Shown here: positions 56,601-64,000 of the stretch, in pieces
How positions within the stretch are numbered: the stretch's first letter is position 1
How the letters are laid out: the number at the start of each line of letters is the position of its first letter
Source: Enchytraeus crypticus
Lineage: Eukaryota > Annelida > Clitellata > Enchytraeida > Enchytraeidae
Direction: 5' to 3'
Assembly (NCBI GenBank): GCA_905160935.1
Contig: CAJHZI010000706.1
Span: 296,001 to 360,000, forward strand
Length of the DNA: 64,000 nt
Notes under the pieces: generated by a model
Told to the model about the DNA's origin: nothing
The model's input: only the letters and a program-made list of their open reading frames with translations
Database searches by the model: none
Made by a program: the position numbers and the translations under genes

Positions 56601-58452
56601 GAAAGCTGAGATACAGAAGAGGACTTTTGATGATTCGGCTCAAGTTAAAATTCGTGTAAGTTTTGGCAATCAGACGTGTGTGTACGGCTCTTGCGTTAAC
56701 TCAAGGGTTCCGCAGACCGTCAGATTTATAGCGTCAGATAAATCTGTTAAACCCCCGTTGAGATTCAGCTAACGATAGTTGTGACCGTGGGTTGTATGAG
56801 ATTGAAAATTAAACGGACTAGCAATTAGCCCTGATTTAGCATTAGATTTATTTGTTCTAATAACTCTTTCAGGGAAAGTGTAAAATAGCGCAGAGAAAGT
56901 ACAAAATTAACGTCTTTGTCTGAAAAATATTGATTAAACTGGATTAGATTTTTTATATAAGACATCGGAATTTTGTCTAGAGCAGCGTATACAAGTGCCT
57001 TATGGTTAGAGCTAATTAATAAATAGCCTACATATTTTCTAGAGAAAAGAACAATTCTTCTAAACTCTATTTATCAAATTAAGTCCATTTCAATATATTT
57101 CCTGCGGGATGATGTAGTTCCTTTGCTATATTTGATAAGCATTATTGTTAATTTTATGTGTTTCTTGTTGTTATCTAAGTGCCGTCTATTTCTAAAAATG
57201 TGCAAATTTTTATTGACCTTTTTTGAAAATAGCGCATAAAGTATATTATAAGTGACAAATAGGCGTCTGATCACCTAATCTCCTAACTCTTTTTTGTATC
57301 CAGGTTGAGCCACTGGACATGAACGAGACAGACCTGAGCAGCCTGATTCCTGCAGACGACGTACATAGCGCTCTGGCGGTAAGTCCTGTAGTCAAAATAA
57401 CAGCCTCGCAGCCTACGCTCAGAGACGTCCTAGTGACGCTGCCTAGGCCTGGCCTAACCAAGTACGGCAGCACTAAACTTGGCGTCAAGCCAAGTGATCT
57501 CAAGGGTCAACGTGTGCGCCTCTACACCAAAGACAGACAGGTTGAATTTTGTTACTAATACTTGTTTTATATTTTCTGTTTTTATTATTTAACAGTAAGA
57601 AATTTGTTGAATAATGGATGGCTGGAAGTGTTATTAATAAATATTATAATTGTAAATAGGGGTAATTACCCCCAATTTACAATTACATTACCCCTATTTC
57701 TGTCTGCCTGACTAGAACAGTCGTTGAGAATGTCTTAATAAAGGATAGATCCTTAAGTTAATTGAACCCTCGTGGATTCGAATCCCAGCCGCGCTGATCT
57801 GAGAGTAAACTCATACGGGCGATATTACTGAAGTTTGATCAGTAACTCTTGTAACTCTTTCCCGATATTAGAAAATAGTACTTAAATTACCAAAGACAAC
57901 AAATAAACTGATCCAACCAATCTTGTTAATATAATTTTACATAGATCTTATTGATGCAAACAGTGTGTTCTAACTTTGTCATATTACTTCTAGGCATCTA
58001 AATATCGCGAGGACACTTCTCTTCACAAAGAAGGCAAGGACGGCCACGAGTTCAACACTAAGATCTGGAAAGCTGGAGGCAGTTGCTATGCTTTCCTCGT
58101 CACTACCGGCAGAGATGGAAACGGTTCAGGCAATCTAAACCGCCATTCCAGTTCATCCGAAAGAATGATATCTATGTTTGAAGAGCTGGAATCGAGTCCA
58201 GCAGTGGCGGTCAACTGGTTTCTGCTGGGGAAGGCTCTAGAGCTGCCTCAGGAGAGGCTGAGGAGGATCCAGAAAGAGTCCTCTGACCTGAGCAAGCGTT
58301 GCCATGCGGTGCTGAGGATGTCCTACGACAGGATGAAGGACGAAGATCTGAGGCAGAGAGAGATCGCAGCCTCCTATGTAGGAGCTCTGAGGAAGATCGG
58401 ATGTCCTCGTCTAGCTCAGTCCGTTGAGCGTCGTCATCTAAACAACTTCTAA
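51078..58452 (+). CDS. Death-domain protein with disordered head and ZU5/UPA-like region, 5 exons
   Basis: Five phase-consistent exons give 1,103 residues. Residues 1-488 (exon 1) are basic and disordered, with an early Glu/Ser segment, a helical stretch (VSEEIKRELKLREELRLHKE), a KKRRSRKKK nuclear-type basic cluster, and three repeats about 75-80 residues apart centred on SLYGPAY, SLYGPAY and RFSGPAY with Thr-rich linkers. Exon 2 is acidic/Ser-rich with a His run. Exons 3-5 form a folded part: RRDGVACMVRASP...PIYILMPVN and SALAVSPVVKITASQ...VLVTLPRPG resemble ZU5/UPA segments of UNC5, ankyrin and DTHD1-type proteins. The end (VNWFLLGKALELPQERLRRI ... YVGALRKIGCPRLAQSVE) is a death domain, residues about 1018-1096. 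No caspase or TIR partner is nearby. An adaptor role is inferred; assignment to DTHD1 is tentative. Upstream exons cannot be excluded. Confidence 0.87.
52643..52755 (-). mobile_element. SINE family T
   Basis: AGTCAGTTTCCACACTCGAA to CGCCACTGGCTCCAGCC on plus, lacking the last bases of the 3' tail. Confidence 0.88.
52790..52988 (+). mobile_element. LINE family D 3' end with (GAT)n tail
   Basis: GGGGATTGACTGATGATATG, ATTCGTATCCCGACCCTGGT and AAGGGAAGAAGATGATGATG: the sense orientation of this family. Confidence 0.75.
53205..53545 (-). mobile_element. LINE family D 3' end with long (TCA)n
   Basis: (TCATCA)n and (TTC)n at 53205-53340, then TCCAGTTTAACTAGGATCGG and AGCCTAGGCGCTCGCCAG. A 61-bp unit of the TCA tract is duplicated (53200-53310). 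Confidence 0.75.
53565..53690 (-). mobile_element. CR1-like LINE tail fragment with (AAT)n
   Basis: (AAT)n then GATCTAATGACCGTTTCCTG and GTCAGGGATGTCATCAAG. Confidence 0.75.
53700..54235. other. No gene seen (intron 1 of the death-domain gene)
   Basis: AT-rich unique-looking intron; GGACCGGCCAATTGAG near 54217 may be a decayed LINE B end. Confidence 0.45.
54260..54495. repeat. (GA)n-rich tract
   Basis: GAGAGACAGAGA repeats with GACAGC sub-repeats. Confidence 0.95.
54527..54733 (+). repeat. 23-bp minisatellite ending as the exon 2 acceptor
   Basis: Nine copies of CATTGACTGAATGTTTCCAC(A)TT; the last unit reads GACTGAATGTTTCCACAG and is the acceptor itself. Confidence 0.95.
54734..55340 (+). 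CDS. Exon 2 (acidic/Ser-rich linker)
   Basis: From GNGRLPLELRATMPKGEASQ to MPEDHEDWPLYR, including NHHHHHNDDD-type low complexity. Phase 1 in, phase 2 out; donor TATAG|GTATCC. Confidence 0.9.
55341..55820 (+). repeat. ~40-bp minisatellite grown from the exon 2 donor
   Basis: About eleven copies beginning at the donor: (T)AG|GTATCCATTGTAATACT then TCTTACAGTATTTTATT. Each copy keeps AG|GTATCC or a variant and a TTACAG, so it contains donor-like and acceptor-like signals about 25 nt apart. Confidence 0.94.
55884..56014 (+). mobile_element. SINE family T
   Basis: GTCTGCCAGTGGCGATGTCG, GATCAGTATGTGCGGGGTAC and GAAACTAACGTTAACATTAG; ends about 100 bp before exon 3. The last ~30 bp (CATTAGCTTTACC, ACTGATCGAATRTTCTACT) are duplicated at 56058-56102. 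Confidence 0.9.
56112..56655 (+). CDS. Exon 3 (ZU5-like region)
   Basis: RYQRRDGVACMVRASPSRIA through RTFDDSAQVKIR. The frame stays open for 38 codons past the donor CGT|GTAAGT, which is chosen because it is consensus and joins exon 4 in phase 0. Confidence 0.88.
57304..57540 (+). CDS. Exon 4 (ZU5/UPA-like region)
   Basis: VEPLDMNETDLSSLIPADDV then LAVSPVVKITASQPTLRDVL, VTLPRPGLTKYG. The SPVV...VxxxLP pattern is typical of ZU5-UPA modules. Donor CAG|GTTGAA. Confidence 0.88.
57755..57835 (+). mobile_element. SINE family E fragment
   Basis: GTGGATTCGAATCCCAGCCG contains a good tRNA-type B box (GGATTCGAATCCC); related to 25130. Confidence 0.55.
57994..58452 (+). CDS. Exon 5 (death domain, stop)
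   Basis: ASKYREDTSLHKEGKDGHEF ... GGSCYAFLVTTGRDG, a Ser-rich hinge, then the six-helix death domain from FEELESSPAVAVNWFLLGKA to CPRLAQSVE. Acceptor TTCTAG; TAA at 58450-58452. Confidence 0.92.
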   Translation, partial: ASKYREDTSLHKEGKDGHEFNTKIWKAGGSCYAFLVTTGRDGNGSGNLNRHSSSSERMISMFEELESSPAVAVNWFLLGKALELPQERLRRIQKESSDLSKRCHAVLRMSYDRMKDEDLRQREIAASYVGALRKIGCPRLAQSVERRHLNNF

Positions 58453-58559
58453 TCATCGTCTTAGTCAGTGCTGAAATCACAGCTGGGTGTTGTGTAGGTT
58501 CGAACCCCCGCCTAATACTTAACCCCATGATTATCTTTAGAGAATTCTACTGCTAATCT

Positions 58560-58625
58560 CACTCTCTTCTTTCACTGCCTAATGGGAGGTCCATGGTATA
58601 TAACGTCTCCACACTGCTGGTCCAA
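58560..58625 (-). mobile_element. LINE family B tail fragment
   Basis: CACTGCCTAATGGGAGGTCC and ATGGTATATAACGTCTCCAC on plus. Confidence 0.8.
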
Positions 58626-58744
58626 GTGGAAGATAAAACAGATGCTAAACTTAGCGATCAATCGGCTTGATGGTTGATGGGAAGAATTCAGCTCTGATGA
58701 AAGATAGGGTGACGACCTGAGTTCAAAGTTCAAGGGATTAATAA

Positions 58745-59035
58745 ATAATACATAATAATAATAATAATTTTAATTACTTTCTACAATTTTTATATCGGTG
58801 TCATGGCCGCTGTCCGGTCTTCGAGACCGCTTTGCAGGTTCCTGGTAGGTCATTAATAATCTTTTCCATGGTTAATCATATATTTGCCATTGATAGCGCC
58901 AATGCGCAGCTAGCTCCGATACAAGATTAACCTTCCATAGGCTCAAGTGGATATCCATCATTACTTGACTGACCTGGGCTTTGAACTCAGGCTACTTGTA
59001 GTCGGGGCGAACATTCTAACCGTTACGTCATATCC
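58745..59035 (-). mobile_element. tRNA-derived SINE family C, full length (~290 bp)
   Basis: On the minus strand: a head GATATGACGTAACGGTTAGA (A-box-like), a B-box-like GAGTTCAAAGCCCAGG, a body, then the conserved 3' block GCAAAGCGGTCTCGAAGACC and GGCCATGACACCGATAT, and an (ATT)n tail. The 3' block recurs at 17803 and 50705 without the head. Confidence 0.78.
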
Positions 59036-59039
59036 CCTC

Positions 59040-59590
59040 CCTAATAGTGGGTGGCGAATAGATCGAGCTAAGACTAGCAGGATAAAGATATACTGGACTT
59101 GAACATTGAGTGTAAATTAAAGACTTGAAACATGCTTGACGAGTTTTCATTCTGTTACAGTTGACAACGACGTTAAAAAGTGCTCAGGCGGTCAAATTGC
59201 TAATTTTTCTTTTAATTAACTGATCTTATTGTTATTTTGTCAACGATTTGAAATATTCCATTCAATTCATGACCACGTGAAAATACAGCTGTCTCAGTTT
59301 GCTCGTTTCTGAAACCCAATACTAGACAAATATAAGCACACTATCGCTACTGTCACAATTGTTGCCAGAATTTATGTGAGAGTCTTAAATTAGGCTCTGT
59401 TATCTAAAAATATTAGATAAAAATCCTACTCGATGCTGAGAAATTCTTTCATCTAATCACAGTCCATACTACAGTTATGAGCATTCTTTGTGAAATTTCG
59501 CATGAAACCAATTCATATAGACATTTTGCATATAGATAGGTAAATTCAATTAATTAGAAAAAATTGTATAATAAATATTCTCAGACTTGA
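59040..59590. other. No gene seen (between death-domain and GPCR genes)
   Basis: Unique-looking AT-rich intergenic DNA; the two genes converge here. Confidence 0.5.
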
Positions 59591-59599
59591 CTACTGTAA

Positions 59600-60125
59600 T
59601 TCCATTCACATCTAGACATACTGACAGATACCACTAGCCAGTCAACTGAACATACTGACAGATACCACTAACCAGACACCTAAACATACTGACAGATACC
59701 ATTAGCCAGTCAACTGAACATACTGACAGATACCACTAACCAGACACCTAAACATACTGACAGATACCATTAGCCAGACACCTAGACATACTAACAGATA
59801 CCACTAGCCAGACACCTAGACGTACTGACAGATACTACTAGCCAGTCAACTAAACATGCTGACAGATACCACTAACCAGACACCTAAACATACTGACAGA
59901 TGCCACTAACCAGACACCTAGACATACTGACAGATACCACTAGCCAGACACCTAGACATACTGAGAGATACCACTAACCAGACACCTAGACATACTGAGA
60001 GATACCACTAGCCAGACACCTAGATATTGACAGATACCACTAGCCAGTCAACTGAACATGCTGACAGATACCACTAACCAGACACCTAGACATACTGACA
60101 GATACCACTAGCCAGACATCTAGAC
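59600..60125 (-). repeat. 35-37-bp minisatellite containing the GPCR stop codon
   Basis: About fourteen copies of ACATACTGACAGATACCACT then AGCCAGACACCTAG. On the minus strand the unit reads TCAGTATGTCTAG; the GPCR ends TCTCAGTATGTCTAG (Ser-Gln-Tyr-Val-stop), so the first unit is the end of the coding region. Confidence 0.95.
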
Positions 60126-60917
60126 ATACTGAGAGGATCGACTGTCACGCCTAGCCCTACGTAGAAGGCTACAGATAAGCACATTGCTGGCACAGTGCCT
60201 GAACGTCCTGTTGAAAAACCAGTAGATGACAGGATTAACTGCGCTATGGGCGTGACCTAACCACAGAGCGAATGGGAGGAACTGAACCTGGTCAGCGTCC
60301 AGGTTGACGTCGATAGTCAACGAGATGACGTTGTAGGGCAGCCAGCTGATCACAAACACGGCTACTATGATAACGAGCAGTCTTACTATTGCTTTGCGCC
60401 CTGAGAGCACCGCCTGGCTATTAGCCCTCGAGGCTGCGGACTTCACCGCCCTAGGGGACGCTCGGCGGTGAGGCGGGTACCCTGTGAGATCCTTGGACGT
60501 TCCCATCTTCCCCACCTCCGTTCCTGACCCGGGGACTAACCCTCCTATCGGGGACCCGGGTTCTATTTTTGGACTGCCGGTAACTTTAAGGTTAGGACTT
60601 GCCGGGAATGGAGTACATTGCAAGGGCGGGGTTGGGGTTGTTGCGCACTGAGCACCGCAGATGGCTCCTGTTGAAGACGTGAGGCCTTTCATAGTGAACG
60701 AGAGCCGGTTCTTCTTGCGGTTCCTTCCCGTGATGTCCCTGGAAGAGCAAAGGGTTCGACCCACGAGAGCGTAGCTAGCCGCGATCACGCTCATAGGAAT
60801 GACGTACGTTATCACGAAGAGATAGACACTGTAGGCCTGCCGTACTGTGTGGTTAGGCCACTCTTCTATACAGTAGGCCATCGTGACGTTCAGAGGTTCG
60901 AATTCTACCCTGAATAC
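60120..60917 (-). CDS. GPCR terminal exon (ECL2 to C-terminus)
   Basis: Begins [20 protein letters not shown] after acceptor TTTCGCAG; ends [16 protein letters not shown] at 60122-60120. Confidence 0.92.
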   Translation of the reverse strand, partial: VFRVEFEPLNVTMAYCIEEWPNHTVRQAYSVYLFVITYVIPMSVIAASYALVGRTLCSSRDITGRNRKKNRLSFTMKGLTSSTGAICGAQCATTPTPPLQCTPFPASPNLKVTGSPKIEPGSPIGGLVPGSGTEVGKMGTSKDLTGYPPHRRASPRAVKSAASRANSQAVLSGRKAIVRLLVIIVAVFVISWLPYNVISLTIDVNLDADQVQFLPFALWLGHAHSAVNPVIYWFFNRTFRHCASNVLICSLLRRARRDSRSSQYV

Positions 60918-60947
60918 CTGCGAAATGTGTAGCAATAGGCTCTTCTG

Positions 60948-61032
<85 letters not shown>

Positions 61033-61297
61033 TATATAATATATATATATATATCATATTTTTACATAGATTATATAGATACATATAGATATATATGTAT
61101 AATTATATATAGATATTATATATATATATATATATATATAGTTTACATAGATTATATAGATTACATACATGTAGCAACATAGGTTATATAGATTAGTGAT
61201 TACGGTCACTGACATTGCTTTTCAGTGAGGAAACTCACTTTAACCTTAGCTTTACCAGCTTTTATAGACATGTATATATACATGTATATATAGTCTC

Positions 61298-61341
<44 letters not shown>

Positions 61342-61376
61342 CTGTGTATATATATATATATATACATGTATGTATG

Positions 61377-61452
<76 letters not shown>

Positions 61453-62672
61453 ATGAACTTCAAGCTTACATTGGCTACAAATATAACCAGTGGTACAGAC
61501 TTACAGCTGGATCGTATAACATTGAAAGTTATGCTTACAACTGATTAATAAGTAATCGCGTCATATGTTTTACTCTTAATAAATGGCAGTGTGATATCTC
61601 ATTAGTGTTGTTGTTATCTGACTTCTCTTATTAGCAGTGGTTAAAGAGGTGGGGGAGCACGAGGGGAACTAATTTCCCCTAAAGCCCTCATTTTTCTGAG
61701 GTGCGTTCCCCTGCTAGGGGCCCATACGGCTGGAGCCAGTGACTATGTCGGTAACATATTGGATCGCGGATCAGTATGTGTGTGCTTCAAATCCTGGGCT
61801 CGCCCGTCAATGACACAACTTCCGCGTGAGGAAACTAAAGTTAACATTAGCTTCTTTTAACTCGCGAAAGATAAACACGGTTTTACTTTTGAAAATTACA
61901 TCTCGATTTGTGTTAATGGCAAAGTCTTAATTAACTCACCACTGTACCTTCAGCTATGTTACTACACACTTTCCATTAAATTGCTGCTGTGCAGATAGAG
62001 TTCAGAATTCAGTACACTGTATTGGTTATATTCTTTGATTATTGATTATTCTAGTATATCTATATTGGTTAGATTCTTGCATTGTAGTCCACCGAAGCGT
62101 AGTTACAAAACTCAGCGTAGTCAATACTAGTCATATGGGTTGTATTAGTCGTATGCCTGATGGGTTTATGGGTTTTTCTTATGGGTTTTTCTTATGGGTT
62201 TTTCCGGAGGTTGGGAGAACTGGAATTTATGATTTATATTAATTTAGTCACACAATAACGAAACCGTTGAATAATATGTTCAATAAAATATGCGCATTAA
62301 GAAATAAATATTCGATATTCTGGTGCTGACTTGTGGTCGAGTTAGTAACATGCCTGCGTGATAAGCCAGAGATCACCTGTTCAAAACCCCGCCAGATCGC
62401 CGCTGATAGCGCACTTGTGTTTCTGAAAAAAATTAACTCAGAGCTTTACAGCTTTATTCCTAATTCGTTCTATAACTTAATCAGAAGAAATACCTGACGG
62501 ATTGTGAGAATAGGACTGACGAAAAGGGCGGAAAGAATCCATATAGCCACGAGCAGCAGGGCTGTTTGTCTCCTCCCGTATAACCTCTTATCTCTGCGGG
62601 GTCTGCGCACGGTCAGGCAGTGATCAACACTGAGTGCTGTCATAGTGAATATACTGCATGCTACCGTCATCT
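60120..62672 (-). CDS. Rhodopsin-family (class A) GPCR, last two exons (TM3 end to C-terminus)
   Basis: Two exons join in phase 0 and give 324 residues from TM3 to the stop; earlier exons lie past the right edge. TM3 end: [20 protein letters not shown], with DHC in place of the usual DRY. TM4: [20 protein letters not shown]. Extracellular loop 2 has the conserved Cys ([12 protein letters not shown], also an N-glycosylation site). TM5: [20 protein letters not shown]. Intracellular loop 3 is long (about 110 residues), basic, then Pro/Gly/Ser-rich. TM6: [20 protein letters not shown] (SWLP for CWLP). TM7: [18 protein letters not shown] with intact NPxxY. The Cys-containing tail is short. TM5-TM7 look most like peptide receptors of the NPY/orexin/NPFF type; the ligand is unknown. 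Confidence 0.9.
60949..61140. repeat. (TA)n tract
   Basis: TA runs with GTATGTATATAC steps directly behind the GPCR acceptor (intron side). Confidence 0.96.
61200..61263 (+). mobile_element. SINE family T, 3' tail only
   Basis: GGTCACTGACATTGCTTTTC, AGTGAGGAAACTCACTTTAA and CCTTAGCTTTACCAGC. Confidence 0.8.
61295..61452. repeat. (TA)n tract
   Basis: TA with GTATGTATGTATG in the middle. Confidence 0.97.
61728..61855 (+). mobile_element. SINE family T, near full length
   Basis: GGCTGGAGCCAGTGACTATG, GGATCAGTATGTGTGTGCTT and GAAACTAAAGTTAACATTAG. Confidence 0.9.
62328..62425 (+). mobile_element. Possible tRNA-like SINE head
   Basis: GTGGTCGAGTTAGTAACATG (A-box-like) and CCTGTTCAAAACCCCGCC (B-box-like) are about 40 bp apart. 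There is no cloverleaf good enough for a tRNA gene and only one copy was seen. Confidence 0.4.
62494..62672 (-). CDS. GPCR exon (TM3 end, TM4)
   Basis: Acceptor GATGTAG then (A)GATGACGGTAGCATGC; 59 codons plus 2 bases, ending SPILTIRQ at donor CAG|GTATTT. Upstream phase must be 1. Confidence 0.9.
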
Positions 62673-62675
62673 CTA

Positions 62676-63115
62676 CATCAGCAATCAATCAATCAATCAA
62701 TAAGTCTATCAATCAATCAGTCTGTCAATCAGGCAGTCTATCAATTAGGCAGTCTATCAATTAGGCAGTCTATAAATTAGGCAGTGATCAACACTGAGAG
62801 CTGTCATAGTGAATATACTGCAGGTCACCGTCATCTCTATACGATCAATCAATCGATCTATCTATCAGTCAGTCTATTAATCAATCAATCAATCAGTCAA
62901 TCAATCAATCAGTCTATCAATCAATCAGTCTATCAATCAGTCAGTGGTCCACGCTCAGTGCTGTCACAGTGAAGATACTGCATGCCACCGTCATCTTTAT
63001 ACGATCAATCAAACTATCCATCGATCAATCAATCAATCAGTCAAGCAATCAGTCAATCAATCAATCAATCAGTCAATTAATCAGTCTATCAATCAATTAA
63101 TAAATCAATCAATCT
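62676..63115 (-). repeat. (GATT)n tract with two extra copies of the GPCR exon start
   Basis: On minus, TGATTGATTG tracts alternate with copies of the exon's first ~55 nt at about 62780-62838 and 62940-63001 (AGTATATTCACTATGACAGC and variants), each preceded by GATCGTATAG or GATCGTATAA. Period is about 160 bp. Confidence 0.93.
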
Positions 63116-63117
63116 CC

Positions 63118-63176
63118 TATCGTCACTGACATCGCCTTCGAGTGAGGAAACTGACGTCAACATTAGCTTTAGCTTT
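63118..63176 (+). mobile_element. SINE family T, 3' tail only
   Basis: CGTCACTGACATCGCCTTCG and GAAACTGACGTCAACATTAG. Confidence 0.8.
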
Positions 63177-63179
63177 TTA

Positions 63180-63880
63180 AATCTCCACGCTTGAACCCAG
63201 TGAACGCGTAGGCAAATTATGAATCGTTGGTTTTGTGGAGAAAGATTTTCAAGCTGCAATTAACGATCGCCACCTCGACGCGATAATTGGACAGAACTAT
63301 AAATGGGTTATAAATCTCAGTTTGAGAGAGAGAGAAAGTTACAAATCAAACCATTTCTGTCTAACTATCTGCAAATCAGAGCGCTGTTCTTTTTTATTAC
63401 AATTATATTGATCAATAATTTGCAGGATCCACTCTTATCAGTTTTTATAGAACGTGCCTGGTTTTACTTCCGCAAACCATTCCACTATTTTATGACGAGT
63501 TTTTATTTATAGTAGACTATAATTTTTCTTCTGCTCTATTAGTAATAACCACAGTGTTCTTACAATAACCATAAATACTTACCAATCTAGATCATTGGTA
63601 CCTTAATGATTTTTCTAAATTTCCCTTTTCTGAAAATTTCCTACCGTCGCACTCACTTTGATTAAAAATTTCCAATCGCCTAAAAGTGCTGGGAGTTTTC
63701 TAAATCTTTGAAAATTAAGGTTGTAAAGACTTTTTACTCATTTGTGTGGCTCAATGGTACAAGAAAAAGGAAAACAACACTTTGAGACTGAGGGCAGAGA
63801 TGCACATTACATTGAATGTCAGACAGCAAATGAAGGATATTTACAAATCCTACATCAGTCTCTCTCTCTCTTTCTCTTTC
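63180..63880. other. No gene seen
   Basis: Unique-looking intron or upstream region of the GPCR gene; no TM1-TM3 exon could be found here. Confidence 0.5.
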
Positions 63881-63925
63881 TTAGTCACTGCCTACTGGCA
63901 GGTCCATTGCATAAATCCTACTCCA
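63858..63925 (-). mobile_element. LINE family B tail fragment with (CT)n
   Basis: TCTCTCTCTCTTTCTC then TTAGTCACTGCCTACTGGCA and GGTCCATTGCATAAA. Confidence 0.75.
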
Positions 63926-64000
63926 GTCTCGCTATTACCAGCCAAAGACTCATCATCATTGATCCTCTGCTGTAGTACTCTAATAACTATCTGATAGGTT

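Noticed and set aside
56656-56772. Read-on of death-domain exon 3 (38 codons to a stop)
   Set aside because: A consensus donor (CGT|GTAAGT) ends the exon and gives exact phase with exon 4; the read-on has no family-like features.

Overview
The window is AT-rich, repeat-rich animal DNA. It has spliced genes with GT-AG introns up to 11 kb, several LINE and SINE families, a decayed mariner-type transposon and very many micro- and minisatellites. Gene content (an M28B peptidase/transferrin-receptor relative, a death-domain protein, a rhodopsin-family GPCR and a type II glycosyltransferase) fits an invertebrate metazoan. I cannot name the phylum from sequence alone. No prokaryotic or viral gene block is present.

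Layout: 1-11.4 kb is gene-poor and made of LINE and SINE remnants, CT/TG satellites and a 5S-rRNA-derived SINE. From 11,628 to 46,025 a 19-exon plus-strand gene can be assembled whose exon phases all agree (2,472 nt, 823 residues). It encodes a type II membrane protein with the fold of glutamate carboxypeptidase II / transferrin receptor. The metal-site histidines and aspartates are kept, but the catalytic Glu-Glu pair is replaced by Gly-Leu, so it is probably a pseudo-enzyme. Its 11-kb intron 11 hosts an intronless gene on the opposite strand (31,772-32,917), a type II GT-A-like glycosyltransferase. From 46 to 51 kb lie LINE 3' ends in inverted orientation and a DD37D mariner-like element with roughly 300-bp inverted repeats. 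From 51,078 to 58,452 a five-exon plus-strand gene (1,103 residues) encodes a long basic, disordered head with three GPAY repeats, a predicted ZU5/UPA-like region and a C-terminal death domain. From 60,120 to 62,672 the last two exons of a minus-strand class A GPCR appear; its 5' exons lie beyond the window.

The most unusual signal is the relation between tandem repeats and gene edges. At eight or more places a minisatellite or partial duplication starts exactly at an exon edge and copies the splice site, start codon or stop codon: the start of exon 1, the donor of exon 6, the acceptors of exons 9 and 11, both edges of exon 2 of the death-domain gene, and the GPCR acceptor and stop codon. In exon 11 the unit is 54 bp (18 codons), stays open in the exon's frame, and every copy carries its own acceptor at the same phase, so alternative acceptor choice could insert 18-residue copies of the metal-site segment. 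Two other arrays have units holding GT...AG mini-intron-like signals. Tetranucleotide tracts are also polarised: (GATT)n lies before acceptors and (AATC)n after donors, and these are reverse complements.

Mobile DNA: a tRNA-derived SINE (about 17 copies or fragments) shares its 3' end with a CR1-like LINE; a 5S-derived SINE has three copies; a second tRNA-type SINE has three copies; another endonuclease-RT LINE ends in (GA)n and appears to have seeded many of the (GA)n tracts. No LTR element, provirus or CRISPR array was recognised.
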